From: Petrocella sp. FN5
GTDB taxonomy: Bacteria; Bacillota; Clostridia; Lachnospirales; Vallitaleaceae
Direction: 5' to 3'
DNA length: 45,315 bases
NCBI RefSeq assembly: GCF_029210395.1
Contig: NZ_JARGDP010000022.1
Location: 1-45,315, forward strand
Of this stretch, positions 25,958 to 35,012 are shown one piece after another (position 1 is the stretch's first letter; the number at the start of each line of letters is the position of its first letter). A program made the translations under genes and the position numbers. Under the pieces are notes generated by a model. It was given only the letters and a program-made list of their open reading frames with translations. It was not told the DNA's origin and did no database searches.

Positions 25958-25972
25958 TTTAAGAGTTGAATT
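25911..25972 (+). repeat. Direct repeat, copy 1 (tnsD 3' end)
   Basis: The last ~47 bases of tnsD and 15 bases beyond the stop recur imperfectly at 42476-42538. The stretch 25946-25972 (27 bases, from TATAATTG to GTTGAATT) is identical in both. Confidence 0.8.
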
Positions 25973-26040
25973 CTAATTCTAGGGGTAGCAGAGTAAGTCA
26001 TATATTAAGCTGAACATATTTATTTAGAATCTAGAGAAAG

Positions 26041-26070
26041 ACAAAAGCACCTTAAATTAGGTGCTTTTGT
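26041..26070. terminator. Bidirectional terminator
   Basis: ACAAAAGCACCTTAA pairs with TTAGGTGCTTTTGT; A and T runs lie on both sides. It sits between convergent tnsD and the minus-strand gene at 26082. Confidence 0.85.
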
Positions 26071-26081
26071 TGATTTATAAT

Positions 26082-26393
26082 TTAAAAACGAATTTCAGGT
26101 TTATATAAGAAAAGGTATTTTCTAATAATTGTATAAAGATATTTTTGTGAAATTTCATCACATTGTTGAAGTTTAAGCCATATACTGTTTCCGGAAATTC
26201 TTAATAACATATGTTCTAAAAATGCTTCAATATCCTCATTTGTAGTTAATGTTTCAATTTCCTTCTTCTTAAAATAATTTTCAATATAAGCCTTAATCAA
26301 ACTTTCTAACTTAGGATTTACATTGTTGTAATTAAGGCAATCTTCGGTTGTAATGTTAATAAATAATAGTACTGATATAGTTAATGTTTTCAT
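26082..26393 (-). CDS. Small hypothetical protein, paralogue of the gene at 44936
   Basis: This ~103-residue protein is related to the protein encoded at 44936-45265: both have MLLRIS / MLLKIS, a following Trp, then KYL(Y/L)..IRK.LFL.KP.I at the C-terminus. The function is unknown to me. AAAGGAG overlaps two upstream ATGs and favours the third ATG (26393) as start. The two paralogues lie on the same strand 19 kb apart, each ending at a strong terminator. Confidence 0.6.
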   Translation of the reverse strand: MKTLTISVLLFINITTEDCLNYNNVNPKLESLIKAYIENYFKKKEIETLTTNEDIEAFLEHMLLRISGNSIWLKLQQCDEISQKYLYTIIRKYLFLYKPEIRF

Positions 26394-26484
26394 GTTCATC
26401 ATCTCCTTTAAATTTAGGAATTACTACTGTCTTGTTTGATAATAGAAGTATAATCATTTAATCAAAGTGAATTCAAGTTTATTT

Positions 26485-26945
26485 ACAAATAAATATTTTT
26501 TTCCGAATAATTGTTTGTTGCTTTGATTTTAGTATATAAAATATTATGAATATAAATGTACATATAATTAAATGTGTTTTAAAAGTTACAAGTCTTTATT
26601 ATATTTATTTATCCTGTTTGAGATAAAGTTACTTACACTAAATATGAATACTGATTATCAATCATAAAATAGTTGTAATATCAGTATAAAATGGTTCTAG
26701 ACAGTATTAAGATTCTTATAAATACTTCTGTCCTACATTTACGTGCAAGTTTTAAAAATAAATAGCCTGATTATTTGAATGTCAGTATAAAACTTATTAT
26801 AATGCTTCATCATTAATTTTAAGGGGCGTTGTATGCAAGAGTTTATTAAGAAATACGCTAAGATACATGAATTATTTTATAGAAGGACTTTTTAAGATAA
26901 AGGCTTTAAATGCGAGTTTTGTGGTAAAGAATTAAGTTTATTTAC
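26485..26945 (+). repeat. Partial tandem duplication, copy 1
   Basis: About 460 bases covering the upstream region and first ~36 codons of the primase gene recur at 27321-27780 with high identity (offset about 836). Copy 1 is the decayed one. Confidence 0.85.
26833..26940 (+). pseudogene. Truncated 5' copy of the primase gene
   Basis: It matches the start of the gene at 27670 codon by codon (MQEFIKKYAKIHELFYRRTF), then an AAA codon has become TAA. It stops matching after GTGGTAAAGA where foreign sequence begins. It is not functional. Confidence 0.85.
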
Positions 26946-27320
26946 AAATGTATATTCCGACCATAAAGTACTGCTTGCACAGACATTTAGAGCCAGTCTC
27001 ACGGGATTTGAAAGCCACCATCACGACAACTGTACCAATTTGTTAATGAAGCCTTTATCGTAGCATTTATGCCTCGAAAGCCTCTTGATAATGTGTAATG
27101 GCATGTTTGGCTTACCGCCTGGCATCCCTCGACCACACTGACACCTTAAGTTCGCTTGGTGGGGATGCCGTTGATGACAGAACACATGCCATTGGAGGCT
27201 CATTGTCAAGAGGATCGTGGAATAAAGCGGAAGTTTTACATAATTGAATATCAGTGGCTCTGTTTCCGTGAAGGTGGTTCTTTTTATCCGTGCAGATGGA
27301 TTACATTAGGCGGAATCTAT
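26946..27320. other. Unrecognised GC-richer insert
   Basis: This ~375 bp block is noticeably richer in G and C than its surroundings (for example GGCTTACCGCCTGGCATCCC) and interrupts the duplicated primase 5' region. No ORF in it has a ribosome binding site or a family signature. It may be the remnant of an insertion sequence. Confidence 0.4.
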
Positions 27321-27780
27321 ACAAATAAATCATTTTTTTAGAATAATTGTTTGTTGCTTTGATTTTAGTATATAAAATATTATGAATATTAATGTACAGA
27401 TAATTAAATATGTTTTAAAAGTTACAAGTCTTTATTATATATATTTATCCTGTTTGAGATAAAGTTACTTACACTAAATATGAATACTGATTATCAATCA
27501 TAAAATAGTTGTAATATCAGTATAAAATGGTTCTAGACAGTATTAAGATACTTATAAATACTTCTGTCCTACATTTACGTGCAAGTTTTAAAAATAAATA
27601 GCCTGATTATTTGAATGTCAGTATAAAACTTATTATAATGCTCCATCATCAATTTTAAGGGGGCATTGTATGCAAGAGTTTATTAAGAAATACGCTAAGA
27701 TACATGAATTATTTTATAGAAGGACTTTTAAAGATAAAGGCTTTAAATGCGAAATATGTGGTAAAGAGTTAAAAATATTT
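27321..27780 (+). repeat. Partial tandem duplication, copy 2
   Basis: This is the intact copy, containing the promoter region and start of the primase gene; see copy 1 at 26485-26945. Confidence 0.85.
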
Positions 27781-29427
27781 CATGCAGGTCACTTAAAAAA
27801 ATGCGGAATAACTAAAGAGGAATATATTGAAAAGTATGGCTATCCAAATCGATTTTATGAGATGGATGCTGTTTTGAAAATGTTAGTTAGTAAAGTTTAT
27901 GATTTATATATAACTACAACAAGTAAATGGTTAGAATTACCTGTTCAAACTAGAGTGTATAAAACAATTGATAAACGTAATAAGGATGAGTATTTAGAAG
28001 ACCTTAACAAGAACAGGAGGTTACTAAATAGTATGAACATAATTAATCACTTTAAAGGTGTGAGTACGCTTGGAGTTTTTCCTAAATGGGGAAAAAGTAA
28101 GTTTCTAATTATTGATATTGATTCGCATGTAGGCTTGAAAACAGCACAGAAAGTAGCAAAAGATATTAAAACATTCTACAAGAAGTTTATACCTGAAAAG
28201 TACATTCATATAAACTTTTCAGGTAATAAAGGATACCATGTGACATTATTTTTTGATCAATTTATTGAGTTGAAAGATTTATATAGGTTATATAATATTG
28301 TCTTAACAGAAATTCATGCTGATAAATTTGAAGATGTGTTTTTAGAAATGCGTCCGACACGAAAAGGAATTCAAGGGCATGGTGTAAAATTGCCACTTGG
28401 TGCTAATTTTACTAATCTAGATGATTATAATAATTATGCTTTTTTTGTGGATAAGAACTTTGAACCAGTGACTAATGAGATTGAGTATTTCTTAAGTATT
28501 GAAAAGATTGATGGAAAGATTATCTATAAGATTTTATACGATTATAAAGGTAAACAAGTTTCTATTTTTCCGGAATTAAATCATAAAAAAGATGAAAAAC
28601 AAGATATTTCAAATGATTTAGACAAAGTGAAAGATATCAAGGAATATAGAGAAGGAAAACAAATAAAGGGAATATTAGAAAATGGATTAAAAGAAGTAGG
28701 AACAAGGCATTATTGGTCATTTTTGATAGCAATGTACCTAAAAAAAGAAGGATTTTCAGATGAAGAGACATATGAAAAATTACTAGCTTGGAGTAAAAAG
28801 CAATGTATGAGGGGTATGAGTAAATCAAATTTAAACGAAATAGAAAATGATTTGAGAGGGATAATATTTAAAGGTGTTTTTAATAAGAAAAAGCATTACA
28901 ACTTGTCTAATTCAAACCAAATAAATGGGAAGATAACTGTTGGTAATACACTGTTTGAAAAAATTGAACTTTTAAACTCAATTAAGCTTTCTAGTAGCAT
29001 AAGAAGGATTAATTTACAAAAAATACTATTTGTGATGGAAATTCATGGAAGTTATTATTGTGATGATGAAGGACATTATACTATGTCATATGACCAAATT
29101 AGGGAGTTATCTAATGTTGGAAGTTTTACTACAATTGCAAAAAGCATTTCTGAATTGCAGTCACTAGGTATTTTGATAATAATCAAAAGAGAAAATAAAT
29201 TTAACGAAGATCTATGGATTAAAGAGCCAAATATCTATAGCATCGATGAAGTGAAACTTCAAGATAAAGATAACTCATTCGAGGTTGACTATCATTTATT
29301 AGGAAGTGAATTATATTTTTATAATTGTCTGAAAGAATACTTTGGAGAGAAAAAATTGAAAAAAGTTTTAAGTAGGTCTGTTAGGTCAAGATTTAGTCAA
29401 GATATCAATAACTGTGTGGTTATTTAA
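27670..29427 (+). CDS. Primase-polymerase (archaeo-eukaryotic primase superfamily)
   Basis: This 585-residue protein starts with a zinc-finger-like segment (CEICGKEL, then HAGHLKKCGITKEEYIEKYG, resembling the MucR/Ros-type fold). A primase-polymerase domain follows: the metal-binding IIDIDS (Asp149, Asp151), SGNKGYHV with His190, EMRPTRKG and KLPLGAN, a pattern close to the primase of TOTE-type conflict systems. A PriCT-like helical segment (GTRHYWSFLIAMYLKKEGFS) and a probable winged helix come next. It could start DNA synthesis for a mobile element or act in defence; context does not decide. No helicase is adjacent. AAGGGGGC precedes ATG 27670. Confidence 0.75.
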   Translation: MQEFIKKYAKIHELFYRRTFKDKGFKCEICGKELKIFHAGHLKKCGITKEEYIEKYGYPNRFYEMDAVLKMLVSKVYDLYITTTSKWLELPVQTRVYKTIDKRNKDEYLEDLNKNRRLLNSMNIINHFKGVSTLGVFPKWGKSKFLIIDIDSHVGLKTAQKVAKDIKTFYKKFIPEKYIHINFSGNKGYHVTLFFDQFIELKDLYRLYNIVLTEIHADKFEDVFLEMRPTRKGIQGHGVKLPLGANFTNLDDYNNYAFFVDKNFEPVTNEIEYFLSIEKIDGKIIYKILYDYKGKQVSIFPELNHKKDEKQDISNDLDKVKDIKEYREGKQIKGILENGLKEVGTRHYWSFLIAMYLKKEGFSDEETYEKLLAWSKKQCMRGMSKSNLNEIENDLRGIIFKGVFNKKKHYNLSNSNQINGKITVGNTLFEKIELLNSIKLSSSIRRINLQKILFVMEIHGSYYCDDEGHYTMSYDQIRELSNVGSFTTIAKSISELQSLGILIIIKRENKFNEDLWIKEPNIYSIDEVKLQDKDNSFEVDYHLLGSELYFYNCLKEYFGEKKLKKVLSRSVRSRFSQDINNCVVI

Positions 29428-29538
29428 TAAATTAAAATATTGAAGTTATAGATTAGAGTTTGCACTGGGTGGTAGACTAGTTGTCATGGACCTGTAAAAC
29501 TAGTAAAGTGTTCATAGAATAACCGAGGTCAAGACGCT

Positions 29539-29853
29539 ATGGCAATTTACAGTAAAGGGTTCAAAGAAAAATTGTTTGCCAGGACGTACCACCAAACAAC
29601 TAACCCGTATCTAAAATTTCAAAGGGAAAAAATTAGTGTTGCAATATTACATGAATTGAAGAATAACTTTAGTGATTTAAGTCAACCAACTCGTATTAGA
29701 AAACAATCACGTGATAAATGGAGTAGCCAAGATAAATTCTTGATTCTTATGGTAGCAGCGGGAATGAATGAAATTGAACTTTCAAACTATTGTCGTAGCA
29801 AGGTTATAATTAGAGGGTTTTTCTTTGGAATAATTTTGAAATTATCGTATTAA
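29539..29853 (+). pseudogene. IS3-type transposase OrfA remnant
   Basis: The ~104-codon frame begins MAIYSKGFKEKL and contains SSQDKFLILMVAAGMNEIELSNYCRSK, characteristic of IS3-family OrfA DNA-binding proteins (which continue KGLYPEQI-W). Here it diverges after YCRSK and ends; no orfB follows. Bases about 29470-29538 (CACTGGGTGG to CAAGACGCT) are probably the left-end leader of the same element. Confidence 0.75.
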
Positions 29854-29904
29854 TATACTGTAACATTTGTTACAATATAAAGTGACGAGTTGGAGTCGTA
29901 TAAA

Positions 29905-30054
29905 GTGGAATTTACTCAAATGACGAAAGAAGTCAGAAGTAATCAGAATATGAGCCAAGAAGAATGAAAAAAGGCACTAAACGATTTTCGGATGAAGCAT
30001 GTATTAGATCATTGGATGAGAATAAATAAAAGACCATTGGAGGAACAATCATGA
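29905..30054 (+). pseudogene. Small ORF before hsdM, interrupted by TGA
   Basis: From GTG 29905 the frame runs 20 codons to a TGA, where a Trp (TGG) would fit, then reads ALNDFRMKHVLDHWMRINKR and ends with a TGA overlapping the hsdM start (ATGA). The overlap suggests a small protein once coupled to hsdM. The family is not recognised. Confidence 0.4.
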
Positions 30055-31517
30055 TTACAGGTGAATTACGAAGTAAGGTAGATAAAATATGGGAGATATT
30101 CTGGACAGGTGGCATTACCAACCCATTGTCGGTTATCGAACAGTTTACCTACCTATTATTTATAAAAGGACTGGATGAAAAACAAACAGATTTAGAAAGA
30201 AATGCGGAATTGCTTGGCATTGAAGTTGATAAAATATTTAGTGATGAACAGCAGAATTTAAGATGGCAGAAGTTTAAGCAATTGAGCGCCTCTGACATGT
30301 ATGACATGGTTTCAAAAACAGTATTTCCATTTATCAAAACCATGCATGGTGATAAGGATTCAGCATTTACAAGATATATGGACGATGCCATCTTTATGAT
30401 TCCAACGCCACAAATGCTAGAAAAAATCGTGACGAACATTGATTTGTTACCATTATCTGACGGAGATACAAAGGGAGATTTATATGAGTACCTGCTTTCA
30501 AAAGTAGCAACAGCAGGAACAAACGGACAGTTTAGAACACCAAGACATATCATAAAAATGATGGTAGAACTGATGAGGCCAACACCAACGGATATAATTG
30601 TTGACCCAGCAGCAGGATCGGCTGGTTTCTTGGTGGAAGCCGGTGAGTACCTTAAAAGAAACAATGAAGATTTGTTTGCCATAAAAGAATTAAAAGACCA
30701 CTATAACAACGATATGTTTTTTGGTAACGATATGGACAGGACCATGCTTCGTATTGGGGCCATGAACATGATGCTTCATGGTGTAGAAAAACCTAATATT
30801 GAATACAGAGATTCTTTATCTGAAAAGAATATTGATGATGAAAAGTATACATTGGTCCTTGCCAATCCACCTTTTAAAGGTTCACTAGATCATGAAAGTG
30901 TGGCAGCAGGTTTACTTAAAATCACTAAAACGAAAAAAACAGAATTATTGTTCTTAGCATTATTCCTTAGAACACTTAAAAAAGGTGGCCGCTGTGCTTC
31001 TATCGTACCGGATGGGGTACTTTTTGGTGGCTCAAATGCTCATAAATCTATCAGAAAAGAAATTATAGAGAACCACCATTTACACGCAATTATTTCAATG
31101 CCCAGTGGCGTGTTTAAGCCATATGCAGGGGTATCCACAGCCATCATGATTTTCACTAAGACCGGTGCTGGTGGTACAGACAAAGTATGGTTCTATGATA
31201 TGCAAGCAGACGGCTTATCACTAGATGACAAGCGTCAACCCATCATGCAAAACGATATTCCGGACATCATTAGCCGTTATCACAGTAGGATGGAAACAGA
31301 AATAGATCGAAAGAAGACAGAAAAATCCTTTTTCGTCACCAAAAAAGAAATCCAGGATAATGGATACGACCTATCGATCAATAAGTATAAAGAAGCAATC
31401 TATGAAAAAGTAGACTATGAGTCACCAGCCCTTATCATGAAAAGAATAGATAGCATAGATGAAGAAATTGTAACTCTTAAACAAGAACTAAAGACATTGC
31501 TAAATTTAGATTTGTAG
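30051..31517 (+). CDS. hsdM: Type I restriction-modification methyltransferase subunit HsdM
   Basis: This 488-residue protein is the N6-adenine methyltransferase subunit. It has an N-terminal helical HsdM domain (WTGGITNPLSVIEQFTYLLF), the SAM-binding motif DPAAGSAGFLVEAG from Asp185 and the catalytic NPPF at about 272-275. With HsdS it methylates the recognition site; with HsdR it forms the restriction complex. GGAGG precedes ATG 30051. hsdS follows after two bases. The length is normal. Confidence 0.95.
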   Translation: MITGELRSKVDKIWEIFWTGGITNPLSVIEQFTYLLFIKGLDEKQTDLERNAELLGIEVDKIFSDEQQNLRWQKFKQLSASDMYDMVSKTVFPFIKTMHGDKDSAFTRYMDDAIFMIPTPQMLEKIVTNIDLLPLSDGDTKGDLYEYLLSKVATAGTNGQFRTPRHIIKMMVELMRPTPTDIIVDPAAGSAGFLVEAGEYLKRNNEDLFAIKELKDHYNNDMFFGNDMDRTMLRIGAMNMMLHGVEKPNIEYRDSLSEKNIDDEKYTLVLANPPFKGSLDHESVAAGLLKITKTKKTELLFLALFLRTLKKGGRCASIVPDGVLFGGSNAHKSIRKEIIENHHLHAIISMPSGVFKPYAGVSTAIMIFTKTGAGGTDKVWFYDMQADGLSLDDKRQPIMQNDIPDIISRYHSRMETEIDRKKTEKSFFVTKKEIQDNGYDLSINKYKEAIYEKVDYESPALIMKRIDSIDEEIVTLKQELKTLLNLDL

Positions 31518-31519
31518 GG

Positions 31520-32683
31520 ATGAATATGAGAGAATATCGACTAGAAGAATTGTTTGATTTGCAAATGGGAAAGACACCGTCTAGGAACAATAGTGATTAC
31601 TGGGATGATGGTACAAATGATTGGATTTCTATAAGAGATTTATCTAATTCGGGTAAATATATTGAAGACACAAAAGAAAAGTTGTCTGATAATGCAATTG
31701 AAGAGTCAGGTATTAAGTTGATCCCTGAAAACACCGTAATTATGAGTTTTAAACTATCGATTGGAAAGGTTGCTATTACAACACGTCCAATGTTTTCTAA
31801 TGAGGCAATTATGGCTTTTCATGATAAAGGGTTAATAAGCATTTCACCAGAATATTTTTACTACTTGTTTCTTGGCAAGGAATGGAGTGCAGGAAGTAAT
31901 AAAGCTGTGATGGGAATAACCTTGAATAAAGCGACGTTATCAAAAGTTAAAATTAAACCACATGACTTTACTACACAGCAAAATATTGTAAATATCCTTA
32001 ATAAGTCTAGTGAAATAATTATATTAAGAAAACGAAAATTAGAAGAGCTGGACAACCTCATCAAATCCCGATTTGTCGAGATGTTTGGTGACCCAATTCA
32101 GAACCCTATGGAATGGGGAATGAAGACGGTAGATGAGGTTTGCTCATCAATATATGGAGGTGGAACTCCTTCTAAACAACACCCAGAATATTATGATGGG
32201 GACATTCCATGGGTTACTCCTAAAGATATGAAGTCAATGTTTATTCTAGATAGTATTGATCATATTAATGAGTTAGGAATCAATAACAGTTCTACTAAAT
32301 TAGCTCCAGTAGATTCTATACTTATGGTAATACGAAGTGGGATTTTAAAACATACTTTACCTGTAGCCATAAATAAAGTACCAGTCACAGTTAATCAGGA
32401 TATGAAAATATTCATTACAAACGATACTATATCAACATACTTTTTAGCATATTTATTTAAGATGATTGAACCTGATGTATTGACTGGTGTACGTGCAGTT
32501 ACAGCAGATAATATTGATTTTACGGTTTTTAGAAATCGGTTAATTCCTGTACCACCCATTGATTTGCAGAATGACTACGTTCAGGTTGTAGAACAGGTTG
32601 ATAAATTGAAAGTAGAAGTACAGAAATCTCTAGATGAAACACAGATACTTTTTGATTCTTTGATGCAGGCTTACTTTGAATAA
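31520..32683 (+). CDS. hsdS: Type I restriction-modification specificity subunit HsdS
   Basis: This 387-residue protein has two target-recognition domains, the first from REYRLEELFDLQMGKTPS, the second from EWGMKTVDEVCSSIYGGGTPS, each followed by a coiled-coil-forming helix (RKRKLEELDNLIKSRF and DKLKVEVQKSLDETQ). The two halves name a bipartite DNA target. Its final ~28 codons (32600-32683) are the parent of six decayed copies found downstream, before hsdR. A recombinase gene follows directly, as in loci where hsdS is shuffled. Confidence 0.93.
   Translation: MNMREYRLEELFDLQMGKTPSRNNSDYWDDGTNDWISIRDLSNSGKYIEDTKEKLSDNAIEESGIKLIPENTVIMSFKLSIGKVAITTRPMFSNEAIMAFHDKGLISISPEYFYYLFLGKEWSAGSNKAVMGITLNKATLSKVKIKPHDFTTQQNIVNILNKSSEIIILRKRKLEELDNLIKSRFVEMFGDPIQNPMEWGMKTVDEVCSSIYGGGTPSKQHPEYYDGDIPWVTPKDMKSMFILDSIDHINELGINNSSTKLAPVDSILMVIRSGILKHTLPVAINKVPVTVNQDMKIFITNDTISTYFLAYLFKMIEPDVLTGVRAVTADNIDFTVFRNRLIPVPPIDLQNDYVQVVEQVDKLKVEVQKSLDETQILFDSLMQAYFE
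32600..32683 (+). repeat. hsdS-tail repeat, parent copy
   Basis: These 84 bases encode the C-terminus of HsdS (DKLKVEVQKSLDETQ...AYFE and stop). They define the repeat that recurs at 34511, 34900, 35643, 36548, 37515 and 38401. Confidence 0.85.
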
Positions 32684-32718
32684 GTATTTGATATACTTTC
32701 TTTAAAGAAAGTGATCGA

Positions 32719-33687
32719 ATGCAAAACCAAATTTTCAATATTCTGAACGATATGTCAGAACACCTAAACATAAACCAAATGAGGAAACTACAAGAAACAT
32801 TGATTAGAAGGCTTGAAGAGGAGATTGAAACACTTAATGAAATCGATAGTCAGGATTATGTGGATCTTTTCGTATCAGCCAAAGAAGTTGAAGGATGTTC
32901 GGAACGAACTATAACTTATTACAAATCAACCATTGTAGATATGTTTGCCTTAACTGGCTTGGATTTGAACAGAATAACGACAGAGTCAATCCGAGAATAC
33001 TTAAAGACATATCAGGCAAGAAATAACTGCGGCAAAGTAACAGTAGATAATGTCAGGAGAAACCTATCAAGTTTCATTTCTTGGCTCGAAGAAGAAAACT
33101 ATATCATCAAGAACCCTGTCAGACGAATACATAAGGTTAGAGTTGGTTCATCAGTAAAACAGGTAATTCCTGATGAAAGCATAGAGATTATGCGGGATAA
33201 GTGTATAAATACCCGTGACCTAGCAATGATCGACCTTCTTTTCTCTACGGGTATAAGGGTTGGAGAACTGGTGAACCTGAATATTACAGATGTAAAGTTT
33301 GAAGAGCGGGAATGTATTGTATTTGGCAAAGGTGATAAGGAAAGACGAGTTTACTTCGATACAAAAACGAAACTCCATATCCAAGCGTACTTGAAGGAAA
33401 GAGACGATGACAACAAGGCCTTGTTTGTATCATTGAACCGACCTCATAATAGGTTAAAGGTAAACGGTGTGGAAATTAGGATTAGAAGACTTGGCCAGAG
33501 ACTACAGAAAGGCAAGGTACATCAGCATAAGTTCAGAAGAACTATGGCGACAAGGGCAATTGACAAGGATATGTCTATTGAGTAGGTGCAGCAGTTGCTT
33601 GGCCATAAGCAGATTGGTACTACAATGTATTATGCTATGGTTAATCAAAGTAATGTTAAGAATTCGCATAAGAAGTATCTTGGGTAA
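32719..33687 (+). pseudogene. Tyrosine recombinase interrupted by one TAG
   Basis: The protein has a core-binding domain and catalytic motifs Arg (STGIRVGE), Lys (GKGDKERR) and HKFRR. A TAG at 33583-33585 stops it at residue 288. The same frame then continues for 33 codons with VQQLLGHKQIGTTMYYAMV, containing the last catalytic His and the nucleophilic Tyr. GAG to TAG (giving IEEVQQLLGH) would restore the usual sequence. Without the tail it cannot cleave DNA. Recombinases at this place, next to hsdS, invert or exchange hsdS segments in phase-variable type I systems. Confidence 0.85.
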
Positions 33688-33723
33688 GAATAAGAATTTA
33701 TCTTTGATTAGGAGTGTGTAATT

Positions 33724-33969
33724 ATGGAAGAACATAGAAATATCACCTTGAAGTGTGCTGTTTGTGGAAATGAGAATTTCGAATATGATGATGTTAAGTT
33801 TGAATCTATCGATGTTGCTGATGAAATGAAATGTACATTATGTAACAAGGTATATTCGAGGGAAGAACTGGTTGATGTGAATTCAAGTTTGATTGAAAAT
33901 ACAGGAAAAGAATTTGCTGAAGAACTGTTAAAAGCAGAAATTAAAAGGATGGGATTCAAACTGAAATAG
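33724..33969 (+). CDS. Small zinc-ribbon protein
   Basis: This 81-residue acidic protein has two Cys pairs (CAVCGNENF and CTLCNKVYS), forming a likely zinc ribbon, then a helical tail. The function is unknown; it may bind nucleic acid or protein. GGAGTG lies a few bases before the ATG. It is followed after 15 bases by the next gene. Confidence 0.65.
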   Translation: MEEHRNITLKCAVCGNENFEYDDVKFESIDVADEMKCTLCNKVYSREELVDVNSSLIENTGKEFAEELLKAEIKRMGFKLK

Positions 33970-33984
33970 GGAGGTTTATTCTTT

Positions 33985-34494
33985 ATGAATATAAACTTGG
34001 AAGTTTCTGTTGGGGATATAATTGCGTTTTGTGCATTAATTGGGTCTATTATAATGTTTGTTCTGAATCTTATTAATCAAGCCAGAACTAAAGCATATGC
34101 TGAAAATGCAAATGCCTATAATGAATCTGCTAGAAAGTACTTCGACTTGGCAGTAGAGCAGATGGAAACAAAGAAAGACAATTTTGAGAAGGCAATCTGT
34201 GATGCTAATATCGTTAGGTATGGTAAGAACAGTTGGTTATTGAAAATCTTCAACAAGGGTAGTGCATCTGCAACCAATGTTACATTCAAGTATATCGATG
34301 GTGGGCCAGATATTGTTGGAGGCAGCGACAGTAATTTTCCGATTTCGTTATTGGAACCTCAAAAAAATGTAGATTTCCATATCATTATTACTATGAGTAC
34401 ACGAGGTTCGAGTTGGGATTATGAATTGTCGTGGACCGCTGAAGATGGACAGGAGCAGAGCAAACGTGGAGTACTTACTCTACCACTGTCATAG
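33985..34494 (+). CDS. Membrane-anchored protein with a beta-sandwich-like tail
   Basis: This 169-residue protein has one N-terminal transmembrane helix (about residues 9-31), a charged helix, and a C-terminal beta-rich part (LLKIFNKGSASATNVTFKY) that resembles CARDB/Ig-like folds. Charge distribution makes the orientation ambiguous. GGGAGG precedes the ATG. Unit 1 of the hsdS-tail array ends after it, with the repeat at 34511. Confidence 0.6.
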   Translation: MNINLEVSVGDIIAFCALIGSIIMFVLNLINQARTKAYAENANAYNESARKYFDLAVEQMETKKDNFEKAICDANIVRYGKNSWLLKIFNKGSASATNVTFKYIDGGPDIVGGSDSNFPISLLEPQKNVDFHIIITMSTRGSSWDYELSWTAEDGQEQSKRGVLTLPLS

Positions 34495-34510
34495 GCTCAT
34501 ATTTAGCACT

Positions 34511-34591
34511 ACAAAATTAAAAATTTAGATGCAAAAATCTATAAATGAAACACAAGTACTGTTCGATTCATTAGTACATTAATATTTTATG
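34511..34591 (+). repeat. hsdS-tail repeat, copy 1
   Basis: It aligns codon by codon with the hsdS end (LK.. *MQKSINETQVLFDSLVH*YF); two codons have become stops. It lies in an otherwise non-coding gap. Confidence 0.8.
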
Positions 34592-34613
34592 GTTTGAAAG
34601 GAGATTTACAGTT

Positions 34614-34883
34614 ATGGCAGTATCAAAAATTCCTTTGGCAACAACGGTTCCACTTTCTCTATTTGAAGAAGAAGAATTCTATGCAGTTGTTGTAAATGAA
34701 AAAAATGATAAAAGAGATTTCAATACAATTTGGGTATTCAGAAAAGGCTGTGGCACAGCACTATCTTCGATATCTAAAATAGCAGAGAAGGACGATCCAA
34801 AAATGACTTCGGACGGTATAAGAACAATGGATTCAATGGGGGAGTTTGATGTTGTTAAGGAAATGCTTATGGAGGAAAGGTAG
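34614..34883 (+). CDS. Small hypothetical protein
   Basis: This 89-residue soluble protein has a beta-rich first half (FYAVVVNEK, TIWVFRKGCG) and an acidic second half. No family is recognised. AAAGGAG lies upstream of ATG 34614. It stands alone between repeat copies 1 and 2. Confidence 0.6.
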   Translation: MAVSKIPLATTVPLSLFEEEEFYAVVVNEKNDKRDFNTIWVFRKGCGTALSSISKIAEKDDPKMTSDGIRTMDSMGEFDVVKEMLMEER

Positions 34884-34899
34884 TACTTATCGTTATCCT

Positions 34900-34983
34900 T
34901 ATAAATTGAAAGTTGAAGTCAAGAAGTCCTTAGATCAAACGCAGGTAGCTTTTGATTCATTGATGCAAAAATATATTAAGTGA
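34900..34983 (+). repeat. hsdS-tail repeat, copy 2
   Basis: Fully open in the hsdS frame for 27 codons plus stop (YKLKVEVKKSLDQTQ ... QKYIK), so it is the second least-decayed copy, along with copy 4. Confidence 0.85.
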
Positions 34984-35012
34984 AAATTTTATGGCAGATC
35001 GGAGAGGCTAGA

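Noticed and set aside
27021..27341. Two short ORFs in the GC-richer insert
   Set aside because: They overlap each other on opposite strands, have no start signals and contain no family signature.
29905..33585. Stop-codon reassignment (TGA as Trp at 29965, TAG as Glu at 33583)
   Set aside because: TGA and TAG are used as ordinary terminal stops throughout the window, and the two cases concern different codons. Single mutations are simpler.
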